From contig JAJKIL010000211.1 in the NCBI GenBank assembly GCA_021154515.1, forward strand, positions 1 through 8,344: a DNA stretch of 8,344 bases. Reading direction: 5' to 3'. A model generated the notes under the pieces. It was not told the origin of the DNA, ran no database searches, and worked only from the letters and a program-made list of their open reading frames with translations. The position numbers and the translations under genes were made by a program. This stretch comes from Niastella sp. GTDB lineage: Bacteria > Bacteroidota > Bacteroidia > Chitinophagales > Chitinophagaceae. This document shows, piece by piece, positions 1 to 5,238 of the stretch; within the stretch, counting starts at the first letter, position 1, and each line of letters begins with the position of its first letter.

Positions 1-69
1 TAATCAAAGCATTATCACAAGATTATGACAACTTCATTACTTTATTCGGAACCTATTCGGAAAAAAACA

Positions 70-306
70 CTACACATATTGGGACATCTTTATTTTCGCA
101 AATTCACTAAGCTCGTAATCCCGCCCCCTGGTACTGCCAGAACTAATGATCCATCCTTTTTGAGTCAAAAATTCCAGATCGTTACGTATAGTTCTGTCCG
201 TTGTAGACAATTCAGTTGCAATATCAGCAACATCTATAAATTGATGGATCGCCAAATGGCGTAATATGGCTATTACTCTACTACCGCGTTTGTCATTGAG
301 GTCAAT
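70..306 (-). pseudogene. Frameshifted C-terminal winged-helix fragment of an AlbA_2/RecG-like regulator
   Basis: This is the 3' end of the broken gene that continues upstream at 273-902. Read in the frame open from about 306 down to the TAG at 70-72, it gives a short helix-turn-helix of the DeoR/HTH_11 kind. A first helix with ILRHLAIHQ is followed by VADIATELSTTDRTIRNDLE (turn plus recognition helix) and a wing around GWIISSGSTRGRDYEL. Regulators of the AlbA_2/ATP-dependent-helicase-like family normally carry exactly this kind of winged helix after the ATP-binding domain. The upstream fragment uses the neighbouring frame and stops at 273, inside this segment. The two frames overlap at about 273-306, so one base appears to have been lost there. 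The fragment has no convincing start codon of its own; a TTG lies at 255. Confidence in the domain is good; confidence that it is non-functional is moderate. Confidence 0.68.
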
Positions 307-902
307 TCAGACATCATATCTTTTAAAAGATCATATCGCAAAAATGTAACCGTAAAAAAGGAAGAGAATTCAAAGCTTGGTTCGGGCAAACCAACCCCTC
401 TCATTCCATCCCGCATTCGCTGAATGCCAGTTCCAGCCTTTTCAATATACTTGCATCGATGTAATAACCCTGCTATTAAGGGATTTCTGGTAAAACTATG
501 CTTACCAAAATTCTCAGGCCTTAACCCTTTGGAAAGTCCGCCGGGATTTGAAATTTCTACCCTGTTATCAAAAATTTCCACCACCACATTGGCACCACGC
601 TCAAAATAATCCCTGTGAGCTACTGCATTGATAAGACCTTCACGCAATACTTCTTTAGGAATTTCGAGAATATCAGTTCTTCTTATGTCTTTGATGTGAT
701 AAGAAATGTTTAGATGTCTTTCCAGAAAAGCCATCGCCTGATCTATATTAGAAAGAAGATCATATTCTAAGATCTTCCTGTCAATAATATGTACCTTTTT
801 ATTTCCTTTAAATAGAACACAGGAGATCACAGCATGAGGTAGAATATGCACTGGGTCTTTTGCAAAAAGCAATACCACTTTGCTGTATCGTTTCCAATTC
901 AT
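273..902 (-). pseudogene. N-terminally truncated AlbA_2/RecG-C-like ATP-binding transcriptional regulator (broken)
   Basis: This 209-codon frame matches only the middle and end of the family annotated as ATP-binding protein, RecG-like or AlbA_2 domain regulator. It opens with the LLFAKDP segment that usually follows the AlbA_2 DNA-binding domain. It continues with the HATPase_c_4 (RecG C-terminal-like) region: REGLINAVAHRDY at residues 87-99, VEISNPGGL at 115-123 and KAGTGIQRMRDG at about 155-166. Full members are about 450-500 residues. Here the AlbA_2 domain and linker (roughly 190 residues) are missing, and an in-frame TGA lies two codons before the ATG at 902. No trace of the AlbA_2 part was found between 903 and 1117, which is too short to hold it. 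The C-terminal winged helix follows in another frame (70-306). The gene is visibly AT-richer than its neighbours, which suggests a horizontally acquired, now decaying gene. Expression of the remnant is possible but unsupported. Confidence 0.72.
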
Positions 903-1100
903 GTAATGTCATCTCAGAGCAGTTTAAGCTTTGTGCTAAACCAGGCCATGTAACCGGAACATTAATCAGCTGTTTTTCAGAAATAAATATATTTTATATA
1001 AATAAAATAACAAGGGCGATCCTGAACATAAGCGTTTAAAAACGGGTCCAGTTCACCACTCCTTCTGCCAACTTTACTTTTATAGCTCGTTGTTGTTTTC
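903..1100. other. Intergenic stretch, no gene seen
   Basis: About 200 bp between the broken regulator and the repeat array in front of guaA. Both strands hold only short frames with no recognisable domain. The left part (about 975-1015) is extremely AT-rich and could hold promoter activity in either direction, but no convincing box pair was found. The sequence GTAACCGGAA at 950-959 recurs in the heptamer array at 4138-4193, so a single unit of that repeat may lie here. The missing N-terminal domain of the broken regulator is not present in any frame. Confidence 0.5.
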
Positions 1101-1135
1101 CCTTTGCCTTCTGCCCTTTGCCCTTTGCCTTATTT
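1101..1135. repeat. Heptamer (7-bp period) repeat array in front of guaA
   Basis: Consecutive 7-bp units: CCTTTGC at 1101-1107, CTTCTGC at 1108-1114, CCTTTGC at 1115-1121 and again at 1122-1128, then a degenerate unit at 1129-1135. The same unit type (CTTTGCC, CTCTGCC) reappears at 7019-7039 in front of the cytochrome gene. The repeats contain TTTG three times (1103, 1117, 1124), the same core as the Bacteroidota -33 promoter element. Confidence 0.75.
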
Positions 1136-1146
1136 TCTTACCTTCG
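1117..1146 (+). promoter_or_regulatory. Candidate Bacteroidota-type promoter of guaA
   Basis: Bacteroidota primary sigma factors recognise TTTG about 17-23 bp before TAnnTTTG. Here TAccTTcG at 1139-1146 matches the -7 box with one mismatch, and TTTG at 1117-1120 lies 18 bp upstream; a second TTTG at 1124-1127 is 11 bp away. Transcription would begin at about 1150, only a few bases before the ATG at 1154, giving a nearly leaderless mRNA. This supports 1154 over the in-frame ATG at 1118, which would lie upstream of the start site. The -33 box belongs to the heptamer array. Confidence 0.42.
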
Positions 1147-1153
1147 CACCACC

Positions 1154-2686
1154 ATGACGGAAAAGATTCTTATTCTCGATTTCGGCAGTCAGTATACTCA
1201 ATTGATTGCCAGGGCCGTCCGGGAGGCCAACGTGTATTGCGAAATAATTCCCTATCACAAAAAAGTTGAATTTGATCCTTCACTGAAAGGTATAATCCTG
1301 TCGGGTTCGCCTTTTTCCGTGAACGACGTCAATGCCCCGGAAGTAGATGTAAAAGCCCTCAACCAGCAACTGCCCGTATTAGGGGTTTGCTATGGCGCCC
1401 AGTTAACGGCCAAACAATTTGGCGGACAGGTAGCCAAAAGTAACAAACGCGAATACGGTCGTGCCCTTATGCACAAACAAACCGACGACGTGTTGCTGAA
1501 AGATGTTATGGAGAAATCGCAGGTTTGGATGAGCCATAGCGACTCCGTACTGCAATTGCCTGCCGGGTTCAACGTGCTGGCCACTACCGATGGCATTCCC
1601 TTCGCCGCCTTTAAAAAGAACAGCGATACCAATCCCCTGTACTGTGTACAATTCCACCCCGAAGTGTACCATTCTACAGAAGGGAAAAAAATGATCAAGA
1701 ACTTCCTCGTAAATATCTGCGGAGTTAAGCAGGACTGGACGCCCGCTCACTTTATCACTGATACGGTAAACGACCTGAAAAAACAGATCGGCGATCGTAA
1801 AGTGATCATGGCACTGAGCGGTGGGGTCGACTCTACCGTGGCCGCAACATTGATCCATAAAGCCATTGGCAAAAACCTGTACGGCATTTTTGTAGACAAC
1901 GGCGTGTTGCGCAAAAATGAATTTGAGCAGGTACTCGAAACCTATAAAACCATTGGCCTGAACGTAAAAGGCGTAAATGTCAAACAGCTATTTTACGATG
2001 AGCTGAAGGGTAAAGTAGACCCCGAAGCCAAGCGTAAAACCATCGGCCGTCTGTTTATTGAAGTATTTCAGCAGGAAGCAAAAGCCTTTGAAGGCGTTGA
2101 GCTGTTGGGCCAGGGTACCATTTACCCCGATGTGATCGAAAGCGTATCGGTGCATGGCCCCTCGGTAACCATCAAATCGCACCACAATGTGGGTGGTTTA
2201 CCCGATATTATGCACCTGGAACTGGTAGAACCCCTGCGGTTCCTGTTTAAAGATGAAGTACGCCGTGTGGGTGCAGAACTGGGAATCCCCAGCGATTTGT
2301 TAAATCGTCACCCCTTCCCCGGTCCCGGTTTGGCCATCCGCATCCTGGGTGAAATTACGCCTGACAAAGTGGAGTTATTACAGGAGGCCGACCACCGCTA
2401 TATACAAGGATTGAAAGAACATAAATTATATGACCAGGTATGGCAGGCAGGCGCCATCTTACTACCGGTTAAGAGCGTGGGAGTTATGGGTGATGAAAGA
2501 ACGTATGAATTCACCGTAGCTTTACGTGCGGTAACTTCGGTTGATGGCATGACCGCCGACTGGGCTCACCTTCCTTATGAATTTCTGGCACATATTTCGA
2601 CTGATATCATCAACAATGTAAGAGGTATCAACCGGGTAGTGTACGACATCAGCAGTAAACCACCTGCAACGATAGAATGGGAGTAA
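1154..2686 (+). CDS. guaA: GMP synthase (glutamine-hydrolysing)
   Basis: Converts XMP to GMP using ATP and the amide nitrogen of glutamine, the last step of de novo guanine nucleotide synthesis in the cytosol. The 510-residue product has the normal length and all three parts. The class I glutamine amidotransferase has the nucleophile C79 in GVCYGAQL and the catalytic pair H168/E170 in QFHPE. The ATP pyrophosphatase has its P-loop SGGVDS at 222-227, and GQGTIYPDVIES follows at 319-330. The C-terminal dimerisation/XMP-binding domain has HPFPGPGLAIR at 386-396 and ends in KPPATIEWE. The frame is open from an ATG at 1118, but the 12 extra residues are encoded by the heptamer array and lie upstream of the likely transcription start. 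The start MTEKILILDFGSQYTQ at 1154 is where family members begin. The gene is monocistronic here: a hairpin follows within 16 bp of the stop, and the upstream neighbour is on the other strand. Confidence 0.97.
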   Translation: MTEKILILDFGSQYTQLIARAVREANVYCEIIPYHKKVEFDPSLKGIILSGSPFSVNDVNAPEVDVKALNQQLPVLGVCYGAQLTAKQFGGQVAKSNKREYGRALMHKQTDDVLLKDVMEKSQVWMSHSDSVLQLPAGFNVLATTDGIPFAAFKKNSDTNPLYCVQFHPEVYHSTEGKKMIKNFLVNICGVKQDWTPAHFITDTVNDLKKQIGDRKVIMALSGGVDSTVAATLIHKAIGKNLYGIFVDNGVLRKNEFEQVLETYKTIGLNVKGVNVKQLFYDELKGKVDPEAKRKTIGRLFIEVFQQEAKAFEGVELLGQGTIYPDVIESVSVHGPSVTIKSHHNVGGLPDIMHLELVEPLRFLFKDEVRRVGAELGIPSDLLNRHPFPGPGLAIRILGEITPDKVELLQEADHRYIQGLKEHKLYDQVWQAGAILLPVKSVGVMGDERTYEFTVALRAVTSVDGMTADWAHLPYEFLAHISTDIINNVRGINRVVYDISSKPPATIEWE

Positions 2687-2701
2687 ACGTCTTTTTGAAG
2701 A

Positions 2702-2731
2702 GTTACCCCGCCTGCGCGGGGTAACCTTTAA
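2702..2731 (+). terminator. Hairpin after guaA, probable intrinsic terminator
   Basis: A perfect 10-bp inverted repeat: GTTACCCCGC at 2702-2711 and GCGGGGTAAC at 2716-2725 with a CTGC loop, 15 bp after the guaA stop. It is followed only by CTTTAATT, a weak U-tract, so termination may be partial. The outer arms are GTTACC/GGTAAC, the same hexamer that recurs in the 7-bp arrays around 4040 and 4138-4165. Confidence 0.6.
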
Positions 2732-2790
2732 TTACGTGAGGTATGAATAACAATAGAACAACTCAACACTTAGTCAATAAAGAATTCCCT

Positions 2791-4038
2791 ATGACGAAAA
2801 AATGGTTCGTATTATTATTTTCATGCCTTGCCATGGCCTGGGTAGCGCCAGTATCAGCACAAGTAACACCAGCACCAACTGGTACAACACAACCGGCACA
2901 ACCCATGCAACCTGTGCTAACACAGCAAACAGATTCCGGCCGCCAGCAAATTGCCATCTTTACACCATTGTTCCTTGACTCGGCCTTTGATGTCACCGGC
3001 AATTACCGGTACGATGCCAAAACTTTTCCCAAACAATCCAGTGCAGGTTTGGAATTTTGGGAAGGTGCTGAACTGGCCATCGATTCATTACAGAAAGAAG
3101 GTATTAAACTGGATATTCATGTATATGATATCAAAGCGCCACAACCACAAATGGATTCCCTGCTGATCAGTGAAGAATTCAAATCAACGGATCTCATCAT
3201 AGCACAGGTTACCTCAGCTAATGAAGTTGCAAAACTGGCCACTGTAGCCGCCACATTAGACATTCCTTTTATCAATGCTAATTATCCCAGTGATGCAGCC
3301 ATTCAGAATAACCCGCATTACGTTATTCTGAACCCTACCCTGCTTACTCACTGCATTGGCCTTTACCGTTTTCTCCAAAAGAATTATTCTTTATCAGATA
3401 TTATCGTATTCAGAAAGAAAGGGGCAACCGAAGACCGGATAAGAAGTTATTTTACGGAGTTTGAAAAAACGACTGCCGTAAAATTGAAGTTGAAGTATGT
3501 AACCCTCGAAGATAATTTCACCCAGGATAAACTGCAGCCCTATCTCAACAGCGATAATAAAACCATTTGCGTGGCAGGAAGCCTGGACGCCAACTTCGCC
3601 CAAACACTTTGTTCGCAGCTGGCGTTATCGAGCGATGCCAGTAACCCCAATGTGGTAATCGGTATGCCTACTTGGGACCAGATCGATTTTGAAAAATCGC
3701 AATACAAGAACCTCGAAATAGTGTACGGCACTCCGTTCTACGTAAACCCTGCCAACAAACTGGCCACCACTGTGCAGGAGAATTTTAAGAATGAATTCTA
3801 TGCACGTCCGTCGGATATGGTTTTCCGTGGTTTTGAAAGCCTCTATCACTTTGGACATTTATTAATACTGAATGGGAAGAACCTGGGTTCGAGCCTGAGC
3901 GATAAAAAATACATGCTCTTTGGCGAATTCGATATTCAGCCGGTGATCAACAGAGCCACCATGACGCTTGACTATTTTGAAAATAAGAAATTATACTTTG
4001 TAAAGAAAGTAGATGGAGTAGTAAAGACAGTTTATTAG
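2791..4038 (+). CDS. Secreted type I periplasmic-binding-fold protein (Peripla_BP_6-like), no transporter adjacent
   Basis: A 415-residue exported protein. The chosen start MTKKW gives a classical signal peptide: KK, a hydrophobic core (FVLLF...LAMAWV), and an APVSA|Q cleavage site near residue 23. A Thr/Pro/Gln-rich linker of about 30 residues follows. The rest resembles the type I periplasmic-binding fold seen in amino-acid ABC substrate-binding proteins and in Bacteroidota LysM proteins. IAIFTPLFLDSAF is the first strand, GLEFWEGAELAIDSL the first helix, LIIAQVTSANEVAKLATVAA the next unit, and DMVFRGFESLYHFGHLL a C-terminal unit typical of these proteins. No LysM motif and no permease or ATPase gene is seen nearby, so a role in solute uptake is not shown; a cell-envelope ligand sensor or scaffold is equally possible. 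An in-frame ATG at 2743 would add 16 polar residues before the signal peptide. It is bracketed by terminators, so it is probably transcribed alone. Confidence 0.75.
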   Translation: MTKKWFVLLFSCLAMAWVAPVSAQVTPAPTGTTQPAQPMQPVLTQQTDSGRQQIAIFTPLFLDSAFDVTGNYRYDAKTFPKQSSAGLEFWEGAELAIDSLQKEGIKLDIHVYDIKAPQPQMDSLLISEEFKSTDLIIAQVTSANEVAKLATVAATLDIPFINANYPSDAAIQNNPHYVILNPTLLTHCIGLYRFLQKNYSLSDIIVFRKKGATEDRIRSYFTEFEKTTAVKLKLKYVTLEDNFTQDKLQPYLNSDNKTICVAGSLDANFAQTLCSQLALSSDASNPNVVIGMPTWDQIDFEKSQYKNLEIVYGTPFYVNPANKLATTVQENFKNEFYARPSDMVFRGFESLYHFGHLLILNGKNLGSSLSDKKYMLFGEFDIQPVINRATMTLDYFENKKLYFVKKVDGVVKTVY

Positions 4039-4062
4039 TTACCGGGTACCAGTCACCGGGTC
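4037..4062. repeat. Heptamer repeat array overlapping the stop of the binding-fold gene
   Basis: Units AGTTACC (4037-4043), GGGTACC (4044-4050), AGTCACC (4051-4057) and GGGTCA (4058-4063) keep a strict 7-bp step, with an alternating 14-bp higher-order pattern (AGTyACC / GGGTmmC). The array begins inside the TAG stop codon and ends directly at the intrinsic terminator. Confidence 0.6.
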
Positions 4063-4106
4063 AAAAAAGCCGTATCATGGTTGTAAACCGTGGCACGGCT
4101 TTTTTG
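4063..4106 (+). terminator. Strong intrinsic terminator, probably bidirectional
   Basis: AAAAAAGCCGT at 4063-4073 and ACGGCTTTTTT at 4095-4105 form a perfect 11-bp stem whose lower part is the A-tract/U-tract. Inside it ATGGTT (4077-4082) pairs with AACCGT (4086-4091), with one G-U pair, around a GTA loop. The six-T run on the plus strand and six-A run at the other side make it suitable in both directions. It separates the binding-fold gene from the exonuclease-ligase pair. Confidence 0.88.
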
Positions 4107-4137
4107 TGTAACATAGGTGCTCCCTGGCTGCGAAGAC

Positions 4138-4193
4138 GGGTAACCGGAAACCGGTAACTGGTAACCGGCCCCTGTAACTTAACATGTAACAGA
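4138..4193. repeat. Heptamer repeat array in front of the exonuclease gene
   Basis: Units with a 7-bp step: GGGTAAC (4138-4144), CGGAAAC (4145), CGGTAAC (4152), TGGTAAC (4159), CGGCCCC (4166), TGTAACT (4173), TAACATG (4180), TAACAGA (4187-4193). The core GGTAAC is best kept in the first four units, and the later ones decay. The array ends 6 bp before the ATG at 4200, so it forms the whole upstream region of the exonuclease gene. Confidence 0.7.
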
Positions 4194-4199
4194 CTATTC

Positions 4200-5231
4200 A
4201 TGCCACTGATCTCATTTACAGACAAAGGCTTGTATTGCGAAGCGGGACAATTTTATATTGACCCCTGGCAACCGGTTGATAAAGCCGTAATCACCCATGC
4301 CCATAGCGATCATGCCCGGCCCGGCAGCCAGTCTTACTTATGCCACCGGGAAACCCTGCCCTTGTTAAAATTGCGGCTGGGCCCTTATAATTACCAAATA
4401 GTTGAATGGAATGAAAAGATCTACCTGAATGAAGTAATGGTATCGCTTAATCCTGCGGGGCATATCATCGGTTCTTCCCAGGTTCGCATTGAGCACAAAG
4501 GCGAAGTGTGGGTAGTAAGCGGTGATTATAAAACGGAGCCCGATGGCATCAGCGGCGATTTTGAACCCATCCCCTGTCAAACGTTTATTTCGGAATCCAC
4601 ATTCGGGTTACCCATCTACAACTGGAAACCGCAACACGAAATCTATCACGATATCCAGAACTGGGTGCGCAGTAATGAAGTAGCCGGCAAAACCTCCGTG
4701 TTGATCGGGTACAGCCTGGGAAAAGCACAACGGATATTACACGCATTGGAAGAAGTAACCGGCAATATTTATGTACATGGCGCCATCTGGAACGTTCATG
4801 AAACCCTGGTGCAGGCAGGTCATAAATTACCTGCCGTACAACGCATTACGCCCGATACGCCTAAGGAGGCCTTCAAGGGCAGTGTGGTGATTGCACCGCC
4901 TTCAGCAGACGGCAGTGCGTGGATGCGCCGTTTTGCTAACCATAGTACGGGCATCTGCAGCGGCTGGATGCAGGTTCGCGGCAACCAGCGACGCAGAAAT
5001 GCCGATGCAGGTTTTGCACTCAGCGATCATGCCGATTGGCAGGGCCTGTTACAGGCAGTAAAAGCCACCGGTGCACAAAAAGTATACATCACGCATGGCT
5101 TTCAATCTGTCTTTAGTCGTTACCTGAATGAAATAGGCATCGATGCATCAGAAGTAAAAACGGAATTTGGAACGGAAGATGAAGAAACCTCATCCCCCGA
5201 TCCCCTAAAGGGGGAGGAACCAATCTACTAA
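4200..5231 (+). CDS. Ligase-associated DNA exonuclease, beta-CASP metallo-beta-lactamase fold
   Basis: A predicted metal-dependent nuclease of the mRNA 3'-end processing/SNM1-like group, of the subfamily found next to ATP-dependent DNA ligases (TIGR04122-type). The 343 residues carry the di-metal site: THAHSDH (H33, H35, D37, H38), GHIIGSSQ (H88) and SGDYKTE (D109). The beta-CASP part includes IGYSLGKAQR at about 169-178, FALSDHADW with D276/H277, and the terminal metal ligand in ITHGFQSVF (H299). By analogy with SNM1-type enzymes it would trim DNA ends before the ligase next door seals them; the substrate is not shown by the sequence. The ligase starts 7 bp after the stop, indicating one operon with coupled translation. 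About the last 15 residues (from ETSSPDPLKG on) are encoded by a palindromic repeat and look like an acquired tail. The region upstream is a heptamer array with no Shine-Dalgarno sequence. Confidence 0.9.
   Translation: MPLISFTDKGLYCEAGQFYIDPWQPVDKAVITHAHSDHARPGSQSYLCHRETLPLLKLRLGPYNYQIVEWNEKIYLNEVMVSLNPAGHIIGSSQVRIEHKGEVWVVSGDYKTEPDGISGDFEPIPCQTFISESTFGLPIYNWKPQHEIYHDIQNWVRSNEVAGKTSVLIGYSLGKAQRILHALEEVTGNIYVHGAIWNVHETLVQAGHKLPAVQRITPDTPKEAFKGSVVIAPPSADGSAWMRRFANHSTGICSGWMQVRGNQRRRNADAGFALSDHADWQGLLQAVKATGAQKVYITHGFQSVFSRYLNEIGIDASEVKTEFGTEDEETSSPDPLKGEEPIY
5188..5217 (+). repeat. C5/G5 palindromic element, copy 1 (exonuclease C-terminal codons)
   Basis: CCTCATCCCCCGATCCCC followed by TAAAGGGGGAG. 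It shares a perfect 13-bp inverted match with copy 2: CCTAAAGGGGGAG at 5204-5216 against CTCCCCCTTTAGG at 5304-5316. Its outer part (CCTCATCCCCC) also resembles the complement of the outer part of copy 2. It encodes the last residues of the exonuclease. Confidence 0.75.
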
Positions 5232-5238
5232 AAGAAAA

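Noticed and set aside
25..264. Plus-strand open frame of 79 codons
   Set aside because: It is antisense to the recognisable winged-helix fragment at 70-306 and shows no domain or promoter of its own.
273..306. Programmed -1 frameshift joining the ATP-binding domain to the winged helix
   Set aside because: No X-XXY-YYZ slippery heptamer or downstream structure was seen, and the N-terminal domain is missing as well, so decay is the simpler reading.
894..996. Minus-strand frame of about 50 codons overlapping the 5' end of the broken regulator (contains VPVTWPGLAQSLN)
   Set aside because: Not recognisable, has no good start, and reads out of frame through the clearly homologous LLFAKDP segment.
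1118..1153. Earlier in-frame ATG for guaA adding 12 residues
   Set aside because: The added residues are encoded by the heptamer array and promoter region, and the family begins at MTEKILILDFGSQYTQ.
1390..1858. Minus-strand open frames inside guaA (and similar ones inside the binding-fold, ligase and cytochrome genes)
   Set aside because: They are antisense shadows of strongly conserved coding regions and show no recognisable protein features.
4063..4105. tRNA or small structured RNA
   Set aside because: A single two-part hairpin with flanking A- and T-tracts and no cloverleaf; it fits an intrinsic terminator.
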